Positions 12,390-24,036 are shown, numbered from the stretch's first letter. The stretch is 64,000 bases of DNA from Sipunculus nudus (GCA_026874595.1 CM049311.1:18561676-18625675); one strand, 5' to 3'. Made by a program: numbers and translations. The notes: generated from the letters alone by a model not told the origin.

Positions 12390-13685
12390 CAAGTCGTGCG
12401 GTTACGTTCACCATCAGTCGAATGAAATACACTGCTACCGAAAGGTCATGTACACATGCATAATTAAAAATAAAAAAGACCCAGGTGTAAAATGCAGTGT
12501 TGAATAGACAAAAACCCATGTCAATCATGAATGAGGTACATATGCTAAAATTAAGAAAAACGACCCCATGACACCTCTCCTTGCAATGCCAGCGCTATCA
12601 GCAGTGTTCTCGGTAATATCTGTTTTCTTAGGGTCAGGTGTATAGGGTTATATTGACCTCTCATTGTGGAAGGCTGTGAAACTACGGCGAGACCCCTTTA
12701 CTTGTTACTCCGCAAAACCACAAAAAAATGACGGCTGCTGAGCGCTTACACGGAGCGGTACCCCGGGTAGTCCATATATACTAGTATATATACACTGAGG
12801 CCACACGAAGTAGATGCTTCCCAGTGTTTCTCTCACAGAGATATATTTACATTAGTTTGGATGGATGTTTCTCTGAGCGGTAGGCCTTTAATCATATTGT
12901 TGGTTAAAAATGCATGTCGTGAAGATGTTTTTTGACTGTATATTTTCTTGATTATTTAATTTATTTCAATATGCAGTGAGCTAGGAAGCAAACACGAAAT
13001 GTCAGAGTATATTCGTTCCCCTGTTTTCGGTCGAGTCGATGAAATTTTCTGTCATATCAATATGCAGCTCCGGACAAGTTTCTGCCTGTTTGTCTGACAA
13101 AAATATTGATTATGTGTTAGGTGTTGGTCTTTTTTTTAATATTTCAAAAAGTCTAATGAATTTCAATGGAATGTTTAGGAAGGTCACATTCCAAGGATAA
13201 AAATTAACTTATTTGTTGGAATTTGTTCAATTACTGGCGAGTAAGAATGCAGATGCATCTGTGGGAGCATTTTAATTTTTTAAAGTAAAACATACAAGCA
13301 AAAATATTAAGCCAGTTGACGCGATTTCAAGATAAATTTCAGGGTAGAATTTTGCAGGTCTGGCTCTGGCTCGATAATATTTATTTTTTATTTGGGTTCA
13401 ACCAACGGTCATAATGCATGTATCCTAATACCAGCCAAAATGATACCAACATTTGTGCATAACCGTAAGGGTATCGGTCGTATCCAGGTTTCAATCGCAA
13501 GGGGTCGTTTTTCTGGAATAGACACACGCACTATTAAACACATGAGAAAAAAATAAAGTATTTTCATAACCAACGTAGCTTGCAACAGCCACGCAAGTTA
13601 AAGCCTGGTAACTGAGAATTTGATGTCCCTTCGGAAATAAAATGATACAGAGTTGACGGGCCTCTTATAACACTTGAAAGTACTG
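12390..13685. other. Non-coding stretch
   Basis: AT-rich unique-looking DNA without a convincing frame, RNA gene or repeat family. Confidence 0.5.
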
Positions 13686-13686
13686 A

Positions 13687-13689
<3 letters not shown>

Positions 13690-13745
<56 letters not shown>
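13690..13745. repeat. (TA)n microsatellite
   Basis: About 28 uninterrupted TA units. A pyrimidine-rich AG acceptor (about 13778-13780) and a GTAAG donor (about 13828) follow, so a small non-coding exon at 13781-13827 is conceivable but unsupported by other evidence. Confidence 0.95.
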
Positions 13746-13747
<2 letters not shown>

Positions 13748-14352
13748 TATTCATATAATATTTATTTTACATATTTCAGGCCCTGACAGATTTACGAAAG
13801 CAAACCGGAAATTTTGGAGGGCTTCATGTAAGACGTTCCTTCCTCGTCTTGAGCTGGTCACGTGTCAACTGTGCAGACGATCCGGCTTAAACCGCACTGA
13901 AGGAACGCGCTGTCGTCTGCTACACGCTAAGGGCAGCTTCTGATATATAAAATCTCAATTCTGTAACAGGTGATACTGGAACGTATACGGCAACAGTACT
14001 CTGGGTTCCATTTCATATTATAAATTTGAAGTTCCTCGTCCGCGATTTATGTATGGAGCGGGTATCGGGTGACAATGTTATAATCGATTGCCTTGGCAAT
14101 GAAATACACAGATCTACTTAAATTATGCGAAGCAATGGACGTGCTGATTTCTTATCATTCAGGTGTTAACTACACATCACTTTGGATCATTTATAACAAG
14201 TATTTATTATTGCGCAGCTAAACGACGGAGCTATATAGTGATATTTGATTTGAAGACTAACCGGTGTTCACACTTCTGGAGATAATTCATATCAGTAAGC
14301 GAGGTCTGATCTTAGCAACGCGACCTCTACTTGTGATCTCTAGGAATCGATC

Positions 14353-15471
14353 ATGGCATCGGGAGGGGTCCTCGTGTCTAACATCAAAACCCGTAGTATG
14401 ATCCTCAAGTCAGACGTGTGCTGCGAGTCGGAGAAAGAATGGAAGGCGTGTTTACAAAACAAAAAAGAACAACTCAAACTCAGGACTTTCTTGGCTCAGG
14501 TATCCAGAGAAGAACGGTTCCAAATGAAAAGATTCAACACCGAGATGCACATGATCCGTGCAAGATCCGCTCGGATCCTCCGCGGGAAAAGTCTACCTGA
14601 TTTGTTAAACGCAGCGTCCCTTGATCCAATAGAAAAGAAACGGGCTTTGTCAAGTGCCCAAGCTCCACCAGACCGACACATTATCAGGGATAGCGTTTTG
14701 GTTGGAAGGAATGAACCCAGCAAACCAAACTTCCTTCAGACATTAGCAGACGATCAAAATTGGTTTTCCGCCAAAACCGCAGACGAAAATGAACATACCG
14801 AGCAGGATCACTCATCTGAGTCGTGTGTTTTACCGAAACTGATTGAGACTCCACAAAATACTTTCACAAAGAGTAATGAGGGTGATCCCCCTTATATAAC
14901 GGCGGGTGTTACACACCTTAAGCGGCCCGGGTCGTCGCTTAGTGATACATCTACGACACGTGGTCGGCTGACGGAGCCTGTGCTTGCCAGACGAATCATC
15001 AGCAGCGTCAGAAGGATATCTGTAATAGATCCAACGGTATCACAAAAAACCTTCCCAAAATCCTCGTCTTGCCATCACATCGATGTGTCTGATCCACTGC
15101 TCACCAAGCGGAGCCACTGTTGGCAGGTCAGGAGCAAGTCTACGCGAGCTCCTCTTGTTGACCAATCAAAATCAATCCAGGAAAAAGTGAGGGATTTCAT
15201 TATTGCTCAGTCAGAATTTAATTCTTGCCATCCCATAGATAAAAACGGATATATGGTTGAGCCTCGGATTGTGACAGGCTGGGCGTTTGAAGCACCTGCC
15301 AGAAAAGTTACTCGTAAAGCTCCGACCGATATGATGGCCCACGCCATGAAGAAGCTGGGTTTAACTGTAGCAGATATTGCAGAAGCCAGTATTGTCAATC
15401 AAAATCTGACGCCATCAGTTTCCTGTCAGGATGTGACGTCCTCACCCGCAAACTTAGGAGGAAGTGAATAG
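14353..15471 (+). CDS. Orphan 372-residue protein, single exon
   Basis: I do not recognise this protein. The ATG has a strong context (A at -3, G at +4). An in-frame TAG lies 12 bases upstream at the end of a plausible splice acceptor (14333-14344), so the start is well fixed. Residues 26-60 form a basic helical segment (S-E-K-E-W through M-K-R) that aligns without gaps to residues 13-47 of the protein at 72-2108. Between residues 16-40 of that protein and 29-53 here, 11 of 25 positions are identical (E, A, N, K, E, Q, L, L, A, S, E). The centre is Ser/Thr-rich and probably disordered. A short conserved-looking segment near residues 290-350 (V-E-P-R-I-V-T-G-W-A-F) precedes a helical C-terminus. 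There is no signal peptide or membrane segment. The two genes look like distant relatives on the same strand 12 kb apart. Confidence 0.75.
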   Translation: MASGGVLVSNIKTRSMILKSDVCCESEKEWKACLQNKKEQLKLRTFLAQVSREERFQMKRFNTEMHMIRARSARILRGKSLPDLLNAASLDPIEKKRALSSAQAPPDRHIIRDSVLVGRNEPSKPNFLQTLADDQNWFSAKTADENEHTEQDHSSESCVLPKLIETPQNTFTKSNEGDPPYITAGVTHLKRPGSSLSDTSTTRGRLTEPVLARRIISSVRRISVIDPTVSQKTFPKSSSCHHIDVSDPLLTKRSHCWQVRSKSTRAPLVDQSKSIQEKVRDFIIAQSEFNSCHPIDKNGYMVEPRIVTGWAFEAPARKVTRKAPTDMMAHAMKKLGLTVADIAEASIVNQNLTPSVSCQDVTSSPANLGGSE

Positions 15472-15499
15472 AAGTTGATATACCTATATATTTTGTATA

Positions 15500-15536
15500 C
15501 TGTAATATATATATATATATATATATATATATTACG

Positions 15537-15570
<34 letters not shown>

Positions 15571-15583
15571 CGTAATATATTAT
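15500..15583. repeat. (TA)n blocks separated by TATTACGTAATA junctions
   Basis: Two consecutive units of TACGTA-containing junction plus ~26-bp TA run, a compound microsatellite immediately downstream of the orphan gene. Confidence 0.9.
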
Positions 15584-15649
15584 GGAGTTACTTGTCGAAG
15601 CAGTAGCATTAACGTGCTCAATATAATTTGGTTCATATAAGAATCACTT

Positions 15650-15701
15650 AAACACGTGTTTCTATTATTATTAGTATTATTTTTATTATTATTATTTATT
15701 T

Positions 15702-15751
<50 letters not shown>

Positions 15752-15790
15752 CATATATATATTTATGTATATATATATATATATATATAT
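15650..15790. repeat. ATT-rich stretch and (TA)n microsatellite
   Basis: Imperfect ATT repeats (about 15662-15700) pass into interrupted TA repeats to 15790. Confidence 0.9.
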
Positions 15791-15799
15791 GAGACTTGG

Positions 15800-17529
15800 G
15801 TCTATTGCAAATTATTTGTCTATATAAATGAATGCATTAAAAAATGGTAAGAAATTAGTAATTTTACCAGATTTCGTATGTACATTGTAGCAAATGTAAT
15901 CAGAATGCGGTCATTGTTGTCGTTAGTGATGTACTTAGTTTTCTAAGTGAGACGGAAACAAATTTATTTCGTTTGCAGTTTCAATTCTTTACTATGTAAT
16001 GAAAGCTGCCGATTAACTGAAAATGCGTCCAATAAGAGGCATTCCATTATTAATTAATCTTGAAAGTTTCCTTACGACGAATAAAAGTATGACTTCATCT
16101 GTGAATAAAATGATATTTATATAGGTGTACATATTTTATATTCATTACAGGAACACGGTGTTCATTATTGAACTGAAATGTAATTTTGAAATAAAAGTTA
16201 ATCCCCTACACTTCTCGAAAAACAGATCTTCATAACAGTTATAATACTGTAGTTACATGAGAGCTGTTTTATAAAGCGATGGTTATACCTAAGGGATATA
16301 TACTATGAGAGGTGGCAATTCCCGGCAGATTTAAAGACCTGATTGACTCGGCAAGCCTGAGTTTCAGTCATGCTGAGCTTTCGCGAATGGTCTTCCTTAG
16401 TCATCTCTCCTTGAAACTTCGAATTCCAGACATGTCTTTTATTGACTGCCTTCTATGAGCTACGGTAAAAATTCAAATCTGAATACTTTGTCACATATTG
16501 TTAATATTTTCCAAATATTTTCTTTATTAGAATAACATTTGGCCACCCGACTGAACTAATTTGCTGCATTTAATTATTTCTGAATCAGTAATCGTGCTTT
16601 ATCCAGTAAAAGCTGCTGAAGTATGAGTATATAATCGATAGAAGCGTTTTTGTTCACAATTAAGCCTCTATTAATTACCTCGGAATAGATTACATGAGAT
16701 TTTGGAAAGCTGTTATATTTTATAAGATGGCGAAACCGAGGTTCCTCTGCTTCATAATTGACGTAAGGAAAATAGTATTCATACAATAGTTTCTTCTTTG
16801 CAATATCCTCTTTTGCATTCGATCATAAAATTGAAATAACCGGAGAGATTGTGGCCTTTAGTGGTTAAGGTTTTGGTCTGCAAAGATGAAAGATCCATTT
16901 TCAATACCCTAATGTCCCCAGGTGCTAGTTTCACATACCGTATGTTCTTAATCGGTTGAGAGCCATGGCCCATGGGTCACTTATTTTCGGCGATTGTGCC
17001 TCCTGAGTGGTATAGTATTTCAAATGAAAGCATTAAAAAAGTCGGGTTTTACTTTTACTGTGATTAATTATATACTAATTAACTGATGGTTTCGAATACC
17101 TCTACAATTCAGTGGTACCAATTTTCGTGTGAAAAGCGATCGTTAATTTCAACCAATGCCACAGCGGTATCTGAGACTAGCGGTATCCGAGACTACTTCC
17201 TACAGGGGCACTACATGTTTTATTGCTAAACAAATACACTTGTCTCTGGCGCACCCAATCCGGTCAGACTTGTAGTTATAAAATTAAAGACTAGAATAGG
17301 AACTATTTGTTTTACCTCTGTTGTATATTGGATTGATCTGCATTTTGGGCACGTCCACGGCAGATTTGCATAAAGTTTCCGAGAAAATTTGTATACTGAG
17401 TGATATTTTTAGCAAGATTTGTGATGAAAAAATGCCTCATTATCATATATCACGACATGAAAATAAGTAAGCGTGAGTAAAAGTGACCGGGTTGCATTTT
17501 ATGAAACATATTTCAATTGTAACAGGACG

Positions 17530-17530
<1 letters not shown>
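15800..17530. other. Non-coding; candidate polyA signals and a tRNA-like remnant
   Basis: AATAAA hexamers at about 16104 and 16191 could end the transcript of the gene at 14353. At about 16850-16925 GTGGCC, TTAGTGGTTAAGG and a later TTTCAATACC resemble the A and B boxes of a decayed tRNA-derived SINE. No coding frame is convincing. Confidence 0.35.

Positions 17531-17532
<2 letters not shown>

Positions 17533-17592
<60 letters not shown>
17533..17592. repeat. (TA)n microsatellite
   Basis: Thirty TA units. The flank AACTAGCTGATAAACCCGC and a small CCCG/CGGG hairpin follow, resembling the tail of an interspersed element. Confidence 0.95.
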
Positions 17593-17593
<1 letters not shown>

Positions 17594-18347
17594 CTAGCTG
17601 ATAAACCCGCTATATCGGGCTTTTTAGCAGGGTTTTGGAGATGAATTAACTTATATGAGGCATATTGGCTCATTTTTTTTATCCTAAAAGAAAATACAGA
17701 TTTTCAGTGGGATACTGTCATAAGATATGTATAAATATTTTTTGTATTAATTGTGTGGCGCTGCAGTCACGGCAAGAAATTCATATACCGGTATTTTTTT
17801 TACCTTGAAGACCTGGCGAGTGATGATGTTTACATTTGCGAACCGGAATAGGAAGCGGGGGCATTCAGGTTTTCGATGATCTTTGACTGGTTACTGTTGT
17901 TGGACGTATAAAGAATAGGTTGATGTGAGGAAGACATGAACGATGCATTGAATGTAAGTTTTATGGAAGAGAACTATTCCTGAAGAAAGATATGGAAATA
18001 TGCATATCTCGTTAGTAGCAGAAGCGGACCCAAATGAAGTCGGAACCGTTTTTTAATCGTATCAGACAAATTTTGAGTTCTGGAAATCCCCCTCCCATCC
18101 CACCCTCAAACCTTTTCCGGAAATGAGGGTCTTGTATTAGGATGTGTCATTTATCCCCCTGGGTTAAACCCCTCTTTTTCATAAAGCGAGAGTTATGTGT
18201 TTTTTTTTTCACATTTATTGACCACGCACGCTGGTCAAAGCCTGGGTCAAATGTCAGACCAAACATGCTTAAATCCGTCACTGAAAGCTTAGGTTATTCA
18301 TTTGCAAAATATAGTCCTTAATCCTTTGCTGCATTGGACCGCACAGG

Positions 18348-18349
<2 letters not shown>
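17593..18349. other. Non-coding, repeat-like
   Basis: Contains C-rich CCCCTCCCATCCC-type sequence (about 18088-18180) similar in style to 21490-21640. No gene is supported. Confidence 0.4.

Positions 18350-18425
<76 letters not shown>
18350..18425. repeat. (TA)n microsatellite
   Basis: About 37 uninterrupted TA units. Confidence 0.95.
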
Positions 18426-18429
<4 letters not shown>

Positions 18430-18647
18430 AAGGAAACCTCATAGAAAAGATCATAAAAAATGAAAAATTTACTCAAAATGATGTATACATTAAAGAACTA
18501 TTTATTCTCATATCGGTGAGGACACTGCGGGAACAATTAATAACCTTTAAAATAAATGTTCGCGTGGTGCACTACTGGAATCCTCATTGTAACATGGCGC
18601 CATCTGTGGATCATAAAGGGAATTGCTCTTAAACGAAGAATAACTGT

Positions 18648-18650
<3 letters not shown>

Positions 18651-18693
<43 letters not shown>

Positions 18694-18768
18694 ACATTAT
18701 CATAAGTAGTAGTAGAAGAAGAAGTAGTAGATATAGTAGTAGGTGTAGTAGTAGTAGTAGTAGTAGTA
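18651..18768. repeat. (CT)n followed by (AGT)n/(AGA)n
   Basis: A 38-base CT run is followed after 20 bases by imperfect AGT trinucleotides. The minus-strand open frame across it is a repeat artefact. Confidence 0.95.
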
Positions 18769-18769
18769 T

Positions 18770-19765
18770 GAAATGAATTTGTATAAATGCGGATAAAAGA
18801 GGCAAATAATTGAAATAATATATGACACTTTTTTCATCTCTCTCTCTTTCTCCCACATATGATATCCAAAAGATGCCCTCGATTACAGATGAAATCGACA
18901 TTCCCGTGTCACAGTGTCAATGACGTCGGTTGTAACAACAAGTTGTGACACACTGAAATTTACAAAACGAGGTTTGTTCATTTCAAGAACCCCGACACAC
19001 CTGCATGGCTTACAAACAAGGGGGTGGCTATCCCTGTATTATTATTTCTTGATATAATAACAAAATGTGTCAGTGCAGCTGAGAACGTTCTTTATTCATG
19101 AGAAAAAGTACACAAAAGCTATAATATATATTTATGCGTCTTCTTTTCAGAGAACAGAAGAGTATTAATAATTTTATTTTTATACTGTTTTTAACTTTAG
19201 TATCGTAAGCAGGGCCGAGATCATTGTTCCTTTAAATTGTCTATTGACGGTTGTTTTTACTATGCATTATTTACTATGTAATATGATTTAATATCACTTA
19301 ACTTGTACAGACAAATATTAATAGTACAATGTATTCAGATGTGTAAATAATTTTATTGTAGGAAAAAGTGGGTTTTTTGCTTAAGCTTTTCAGTACATTA
19401 CATGATTTTGTTTCGTGATTAAGTAAGCCACTGTAAAGCCAAGCAGATTCTCATAATCTAATTTTTGTTAATTGGCATAAAAGTAAAAAGGCTGGTTTAT
19501 TAGGCCCCGCGCACATAATTTTTGACCCCATCCCATCATGTTTTTTTTTTCAGCAGAAAATTTTCGATTTCGAGCTGCAGCCGCTCCGATATTTCTTTCA
19601 AGAAAGCAACATTATATCGTATGAATATGGTGTTTTTTTACAAGTCGAGCAAAATCATTATTTTATTATCATGTTGTCGCCTGATCAAATGGAATTTTTA
19701 TTTTAAAAATTGAAAAAAGTTAAAATCGCCCTCTACTGATTTAAGCAACGAATGCCGGAGAAACG
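18770..19765. other. Non-coding stretch
   Basis: AT-rich sequence with no supported gene, RNA or repeat family. Confidence 0.5.
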
Positions 19766-19768
19766 TAT

Positions 19769-19791
19769 CTTTATTTATTTATTTATTTATT
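19769..19791 (-). terminator. Polyadenylation signal of the minus-strand cysteine-rich gene
   Basis: On the minus strand four overlapping AATAAA hexamers occur 20-40 bases after the TAA stop at 19813-19811, a tight and typical 3' end arrangement. Confidence 0.6.
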
Positions 19792-19810
19792 GATTTGCGC
19801 CAAGGGCAAT

Positions 19811-20074
19811 TTAATCATCGCCGCATTTGTAGCAGCGGAATGTGACTATTCCCCTCGTGCAGCATTTACAACCGTTGGCTCTATTAAGAGCCCCGGCTTT
19901 ACATCTGAAGTTCTTTTTTCTGAGGGCATATCCTGGAAGCTGTTGAGCCAGTTCCTCACATGCCGCTCCTTTTTCAACCTTCCCATAATCCTTTGTGCTC
20001 ATCTTGCCTTTACAATCCCCAGGTGCTGTGGCGTCCGGCGCCATCTTCGCATTCATGGGAATGCAACCTTTCTC
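19811..20074 (-). CDS. Last exon of an unrecognised cysteine-rich, probably secreted protein (partial)
   Basis: On the minus strand a T-rich tract ending in GTTGAAG gives a 3' splice site, with the exon beginning at 20074. The frame runs about 87 codons to TAA at 19813-19811, followed closely by AATAAA. The peptide begins E-K-G-C-I-P and has nine cysteines, clustered at the end as C-x10-C-x-C-C-x8-C-x2-C, with a Lys-rich middle. Such cysteine spacing suggests a disulfide-rich extracellular protein. I do not recognise the family, and I could not find its upstream exons or signal peptide. It lies downstream of, and in the same orientation as, the protease-homologue gene, but that gene has its own stop, so this is a separate gene. 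Confidence 0.45.
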   Translation of the reverse strand, partial: EKGCIPMNAKMAPDATAPGDCKGKMSTKDYGKVEKGAACEELAQQLPGYALRKKNFRCKAGALNRANGCKCCTRGIVTFRCYKCGDD

Positions 20075-20155
20075 CTTCAACATATGCAAAAAAAAATCAA
20101 GAATACCTCGAACATTTTTATGTATCACTGGAATGATATGAATATAATACTAATG

Positions 20156-20156
<1 letters not shown>

Positions 20157-20202
<46 letters not shown>
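20157..20202. repeat. (TA)n microsatellite
   Basis: About 23 TA units just upstream (minus-strand sense) of the cysteine-rich exon. Confidence 0.95.
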
Positions 20203-20209
<7 letters not shown>

Positions 20210-21050
20210 GTTAAAAATGTAATATTATACATATCCAATAGATATATAATATTTCTAAATATATTTCAAGTAAATGTTTGCAGTTGAGGGAAATGCATAT
20301 TTGTCACCAAAAATGTTGTTTCCAGCACACTGGTGCCATCTGTTTGCTGAGGCTGACACTAATGTATTTGTCCGCAATTATACATATAAAGACACAAATA
20401 AAGATCCTATATGTCACATTTCAAATGTCCGAAAAATTCCAGAATAATGATTTACCGTTAATGAATATGGTAGGTCTACCGCTGTTGCAGGCCCTTTGTC
20501 CGTTGTGGTAGCTGAAATAGAAATCATCATTTTTTAAAATCGATACGGGTCAGATTTACTGATCCTGATCTGTTCGATATAGCAGATAATTATGATGAGA
20601 AAATTGATTCTATCTCACAGGCCAAAACAATTTTTACAGTCAACGTATTTATTTTACATGATTGTACAAATAGTTAGTACAGCTGTTCAAGGACACTCTC
20701 CACAAACTGAAGAGTATTTTATTTTCTTTTTTAAATAAATTAATCTCGTTGTTAGCAAAACTCAAGCCACGTCATGTTTAATTTGTTAAATGAATATTAA
20801 AGGTAAGGGATTATAGCCTTATATCACCGATGTCAGTCCCAATCATATCATGTGATTATAACGTCAAGCAACTTCGTCTTCCTGCCGAATCACATAGGCG
20901 TGGAGAGGAATGGGGTGTCGCCTTACATGAGAAAATTATTTCAGATATGCACAGCATCTAAAGACTATACCATCTTTTGAATATTTTTTTTTTCTAGCAG
21001 CCCCTCTAGTGACACCTTGGCCTCCGTGGACATGCGGGAAGTGGCATCAG
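20203..21050. other. Non-coding stretch
   Basis: No exon with a plausible acceptor/donor pair was found on the minus strand where upstream exons of the cysteine-rich gene might lie. Confidence 0.45.
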
Positions 21051-21079
21051 GAGTCATGTTCAGTGGATACTGGTGACCT

Positions 21080-21260
21080 AGCCATGACATGATGACATTC
21101 AGGCCTTTTCATAGTTAACTGATAGTCAGGATAAAAGTTATAATCATTAATAGAACAACATTGCAAGGTCGGATCAAAATTTTTGCTGAGTGGTAGTATT
21201 TGACAGGATATGGCCCTGTTTTATTTGCTAAATAATGAAGATAAAATGTTACATCCTGTA
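21080..21260. repeat. Dispersed repeat, copy B
   Basis: Diverged second copy of the element at 10605-10800, sharing GGTCGGATCAAAAT and TTTTATTTGCTAAATAATGA in the same order. Confidence 0.6.
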
Positions 21261-21732
21261 ACCTCGACCTTTCACTGCATGTGAACTCTAAAGCATTAGT
21301 TTTCGTTCTCTATTGGTTCCTGACTTTCTTTTTTAATTGGAAGATTCCGTCTGACAGTTTGGTTTAAAATGTGCCCACAAGCCGATAATAATATTACGGA
21401 CAAACGGAGGGGGATCGAAGAAGGAACGCATGAACGACGAGAAGAAGCGAACCCAGGGGGAAGGTCCAGGGGGTCCCAACCCACACCCCTTAATCAGTCG
21501 CCGCAACTATTTAAGGGGTTTAAGGCCATTTTTTTCGTCATCGAACCCCTTTACGGACATTGAGGCCTTTTTTTAGGTTTTGTCATTAGCCCACCGGGTT
21601 TGACCCCTGCTGTCCCTAAATCCTGGTTCCTCCCTTGACGAGTTCATTTTTTCATGTCCTGCCACTTCGGTGCGAGAGGATAACAAGGGCTTTTAACAAA
21701 GTGTATCAATAATGTGTCTATATAAGTATTCA

Positions 21733-22276
21733 TTACAACTTACTAGCAAAATCAAGCATGAATTCCCCAGCACCAGAAGAACCCAGCAGCTCAAATAGCT
21801 TGGGATAGATGCTGGCTACGACAGTGGGAGTGCCCGGAGTACAGCTGCTAGAACTCCGTATGATAATGCCAACCACCTTGTCTTCCTTAATCGCTGGTCC
21901 GCCGCAGTCACCAAAACACGTGGTCTGGGTAGGTTTAGGGTTCTTATTCGGCTGCATGCAGATGTATTTCTTTGTGTTAGTAGTTATGCTTGGGTAGACT
22001 TGTTTACATCCAGTGTCGTTTGTAGCCCATTTCATGTCCACCATTTGCACGGTATCAGGGTCATCTTCTGATGACATAGAGGTCATCCCCCATCCATACA
22101 GTGTTGTGTATTCTCCTTCTTCTGGCACATCTGTCTTGGTGCATGCGATCTTTAATGGTTTGCAGGTTGTCATTTCGGCTTTGGTGATGACCATAGCTAT
22201 CTCCTTATCTGTCGTGTATCGCACCTCTCTCACACCCCCGCCATCCTCGGTGCTTTTTGACACACCCACCTTCACT
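21733..22276 (-). CDS. Secreted chymotrypsin-fold protease homologue, exon 3 (C-terminal half)
   Basis: This is the last exon of a three-exon minus-strand gene (29655-29580, 24429-24288, 22276-21733). The acceptor is TTCTTGTTACAG. Exon 2 ends with two bases of a codon and this exon supplies the third, restoring Thr73. It encodes residues 74-253 of a predicted 253-residue S1 (chymotrypsin) family protein, a normal length. Family features are K-E-I-A-M-V (the D-I-A-L region), Y-G-W-G, paired cysteines C163/C179 and C193/C218, and C-F-G-D-C-G-G-P, which corresponds to the G-D-S-G-G-P active-site loop. The catalytic Asp102 position is Glu98 and the Ser195 position is Cys197 (codon TGC at 21906-21904). 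The specificity-pocket residue 189 is Thr, so trypsin-like specificity is not expected. Asp194 (here D196) is kept, so a zymogen-type fold is plausible. It most likely acts extracellularly as a non-enzymatic binding or regulatory protein. Confidence 0.85.
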
Positions 22277-22725
22277 CTGTAACAAGAAGAAACAACGAAC
22301 ATCCCCTGAATTAGCTACACCGCGACGGGTTTTTCCATGAGCAGTGTTCACATGGGCCAAATCTTCTGGCGTTGTTCCGGGCAGATGGCACTTTTATAAA
22401 CCTCAAGTAATGTAAAATTCCCCAGGATCAATGGGAAAATATGGTAAACGACCATAAAACGGGGGGCATGTCCCAGGGGCGTTACAGATAGGTTGCCCGG
22501 CATCGGTTAGGTGCAAATTATTAATCCTTAAGTACTATATTCTATATTTCTGTAGCCTTTCCTTAGCTTATGGAACGTTTTTAGATGCTTTAATATCGCA
22601 TTGTGACCCAGAGATAAATTGTTAATTTTCTTTTGGTAAATATTAATATGCCATTGATCGTTGATAAAAAAGTAATATATCGTGACCCAGATCCAGATTA
22701 CCATTCATATATGATAAAGATAATA

Positions 22726-22728
<3 letters not shown>

Positions 22729-22776
<48 letters not shown>
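22729..22776. repeat. (TA)n microsatellite
   Basis: About 24 TA units inside intron 2. Confidence 0.95.
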
Positions 22777-22779
<3 letters not shown>

Positions 22780-23689
22780 TTTAAAGTTTGCATTTAAACT
22801 GCAGTACGCATTTGCGTTTGATTTCTTCTTTCACAGAGGCTCGAATTGGATCTCACTGTACAGCAATAAATTTGGTCTCGACCAGAACAGGACTAGGGTA
22901 ATTATATTGAAAAATGACACCTAATAGCATTTTCACTTTATAGCGATTTAAGTGCTCTCCGTCTCTTCATAACTTATGCTAGATCTACTATGTACATAAA
23001 TTAGTGTATATAATCCGTACCGAACCCCTGTCCGCATGTTTTTCGCGATATTTATTTTTAGAGTATTCTTTAAAATTGCCCTTTGGTCTCAAGTAGATTA
23101 ACATATATTCTGCCGATTTCGTGTAAAGTGGTTATATATAATGAAAAACATATTTACTTTGCGACTCTTTTGTGTTATTTACGCTGAAATACCGTGTATG
23201 GTGTCTTCCCGGCACTGCTGGACATGCAGTACATTCCTCTATGGTACATTTTCCATGTCTATAGCTGCGTTTGGTGCTTATTAGACAACAGTGACGCCAC
23301 AAAGACGTCACAGTGATCGGCTGCGCATCACCTTCAATTGACTGACTTCATTGGTTTGACTGGCTTGTCAGTTCTCAGGCAAAGAATAAGTCGTAAACGC
23401 TGTAACTTGTTTTGTCATATTTTGGATTATTTGTCTCATACAAGATCAAAGCAAAGTAAGGCATTACTTTTTACGCAGGTAGTCGGCTGAATAGCTCCTG
23501 CAACCTTTGGACAAGAAAGCTAACACTGCTTTACTTATATTTAAATTAAACATGCGGACACGGGTACTTTGACTGACTATAGATTCCGCAGTAAATATAA
23601 CATGTTCTCACAGCCTCACTGCTTAGTGTATCAGTATATAATGAAAAACCACCTCTCTAATAAGACCACCTGTTTTTTAAGACCACCCT

Positions 23690-24036
23690 TGGGTGAATCA
23701 TAAGCATTAACATCGGTTGTAACAGAACTGTCAATAAGACCACTTTTGAATTGACCTATCCTCCAGAGCCAAAGTGCTCCGCCCTTTTAACCTTATTATT
23801 ACAATGATCTCCCAAAAAGCTCCTAAACAGTAGGTCTTCCATGCTCAAGGTAGCGAGAGCTTCTTTAAATATAATAATTGTAGGAGCGTTTTGGGGGCTC
23901 ATTGTAATAATTAGGAAAAAAGGGCGAAGCATTTGGGATCTGATTGATAGGTCAATTACATGCGAGGTATTACATCCATGTTTAAGGTCACCTGATTGGT
24001 TGCTCGTTAGACTAATGCTTAGGATTATTCATTGAA
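23690..24036. mobile_element. Fold-back (MITE-like) element
   Basis: The left arm at about 23748-23826 (AATTGACCTATC ... GCCCTTTTAACC ... ATTATTACAATGA ... AAAGCTCCT) is the diverged reverse complement of the right arm at about 23881-23963. Outer matches TGAATCATAAGCATT (about 23693-23708) and AATGCTTAGGATTATTCA (about 24015-24032) extend the pairing. No open frame lies inside, consistent with a non-autonomous hairpin element. Confidence 0.7.

Noticed and set aside
22013-22282. 89-codon + strand frame opposite the protease homologue
   Set aside because: Antisense shadow of exon 3, which has clear S1-family motifs on the minus strand.
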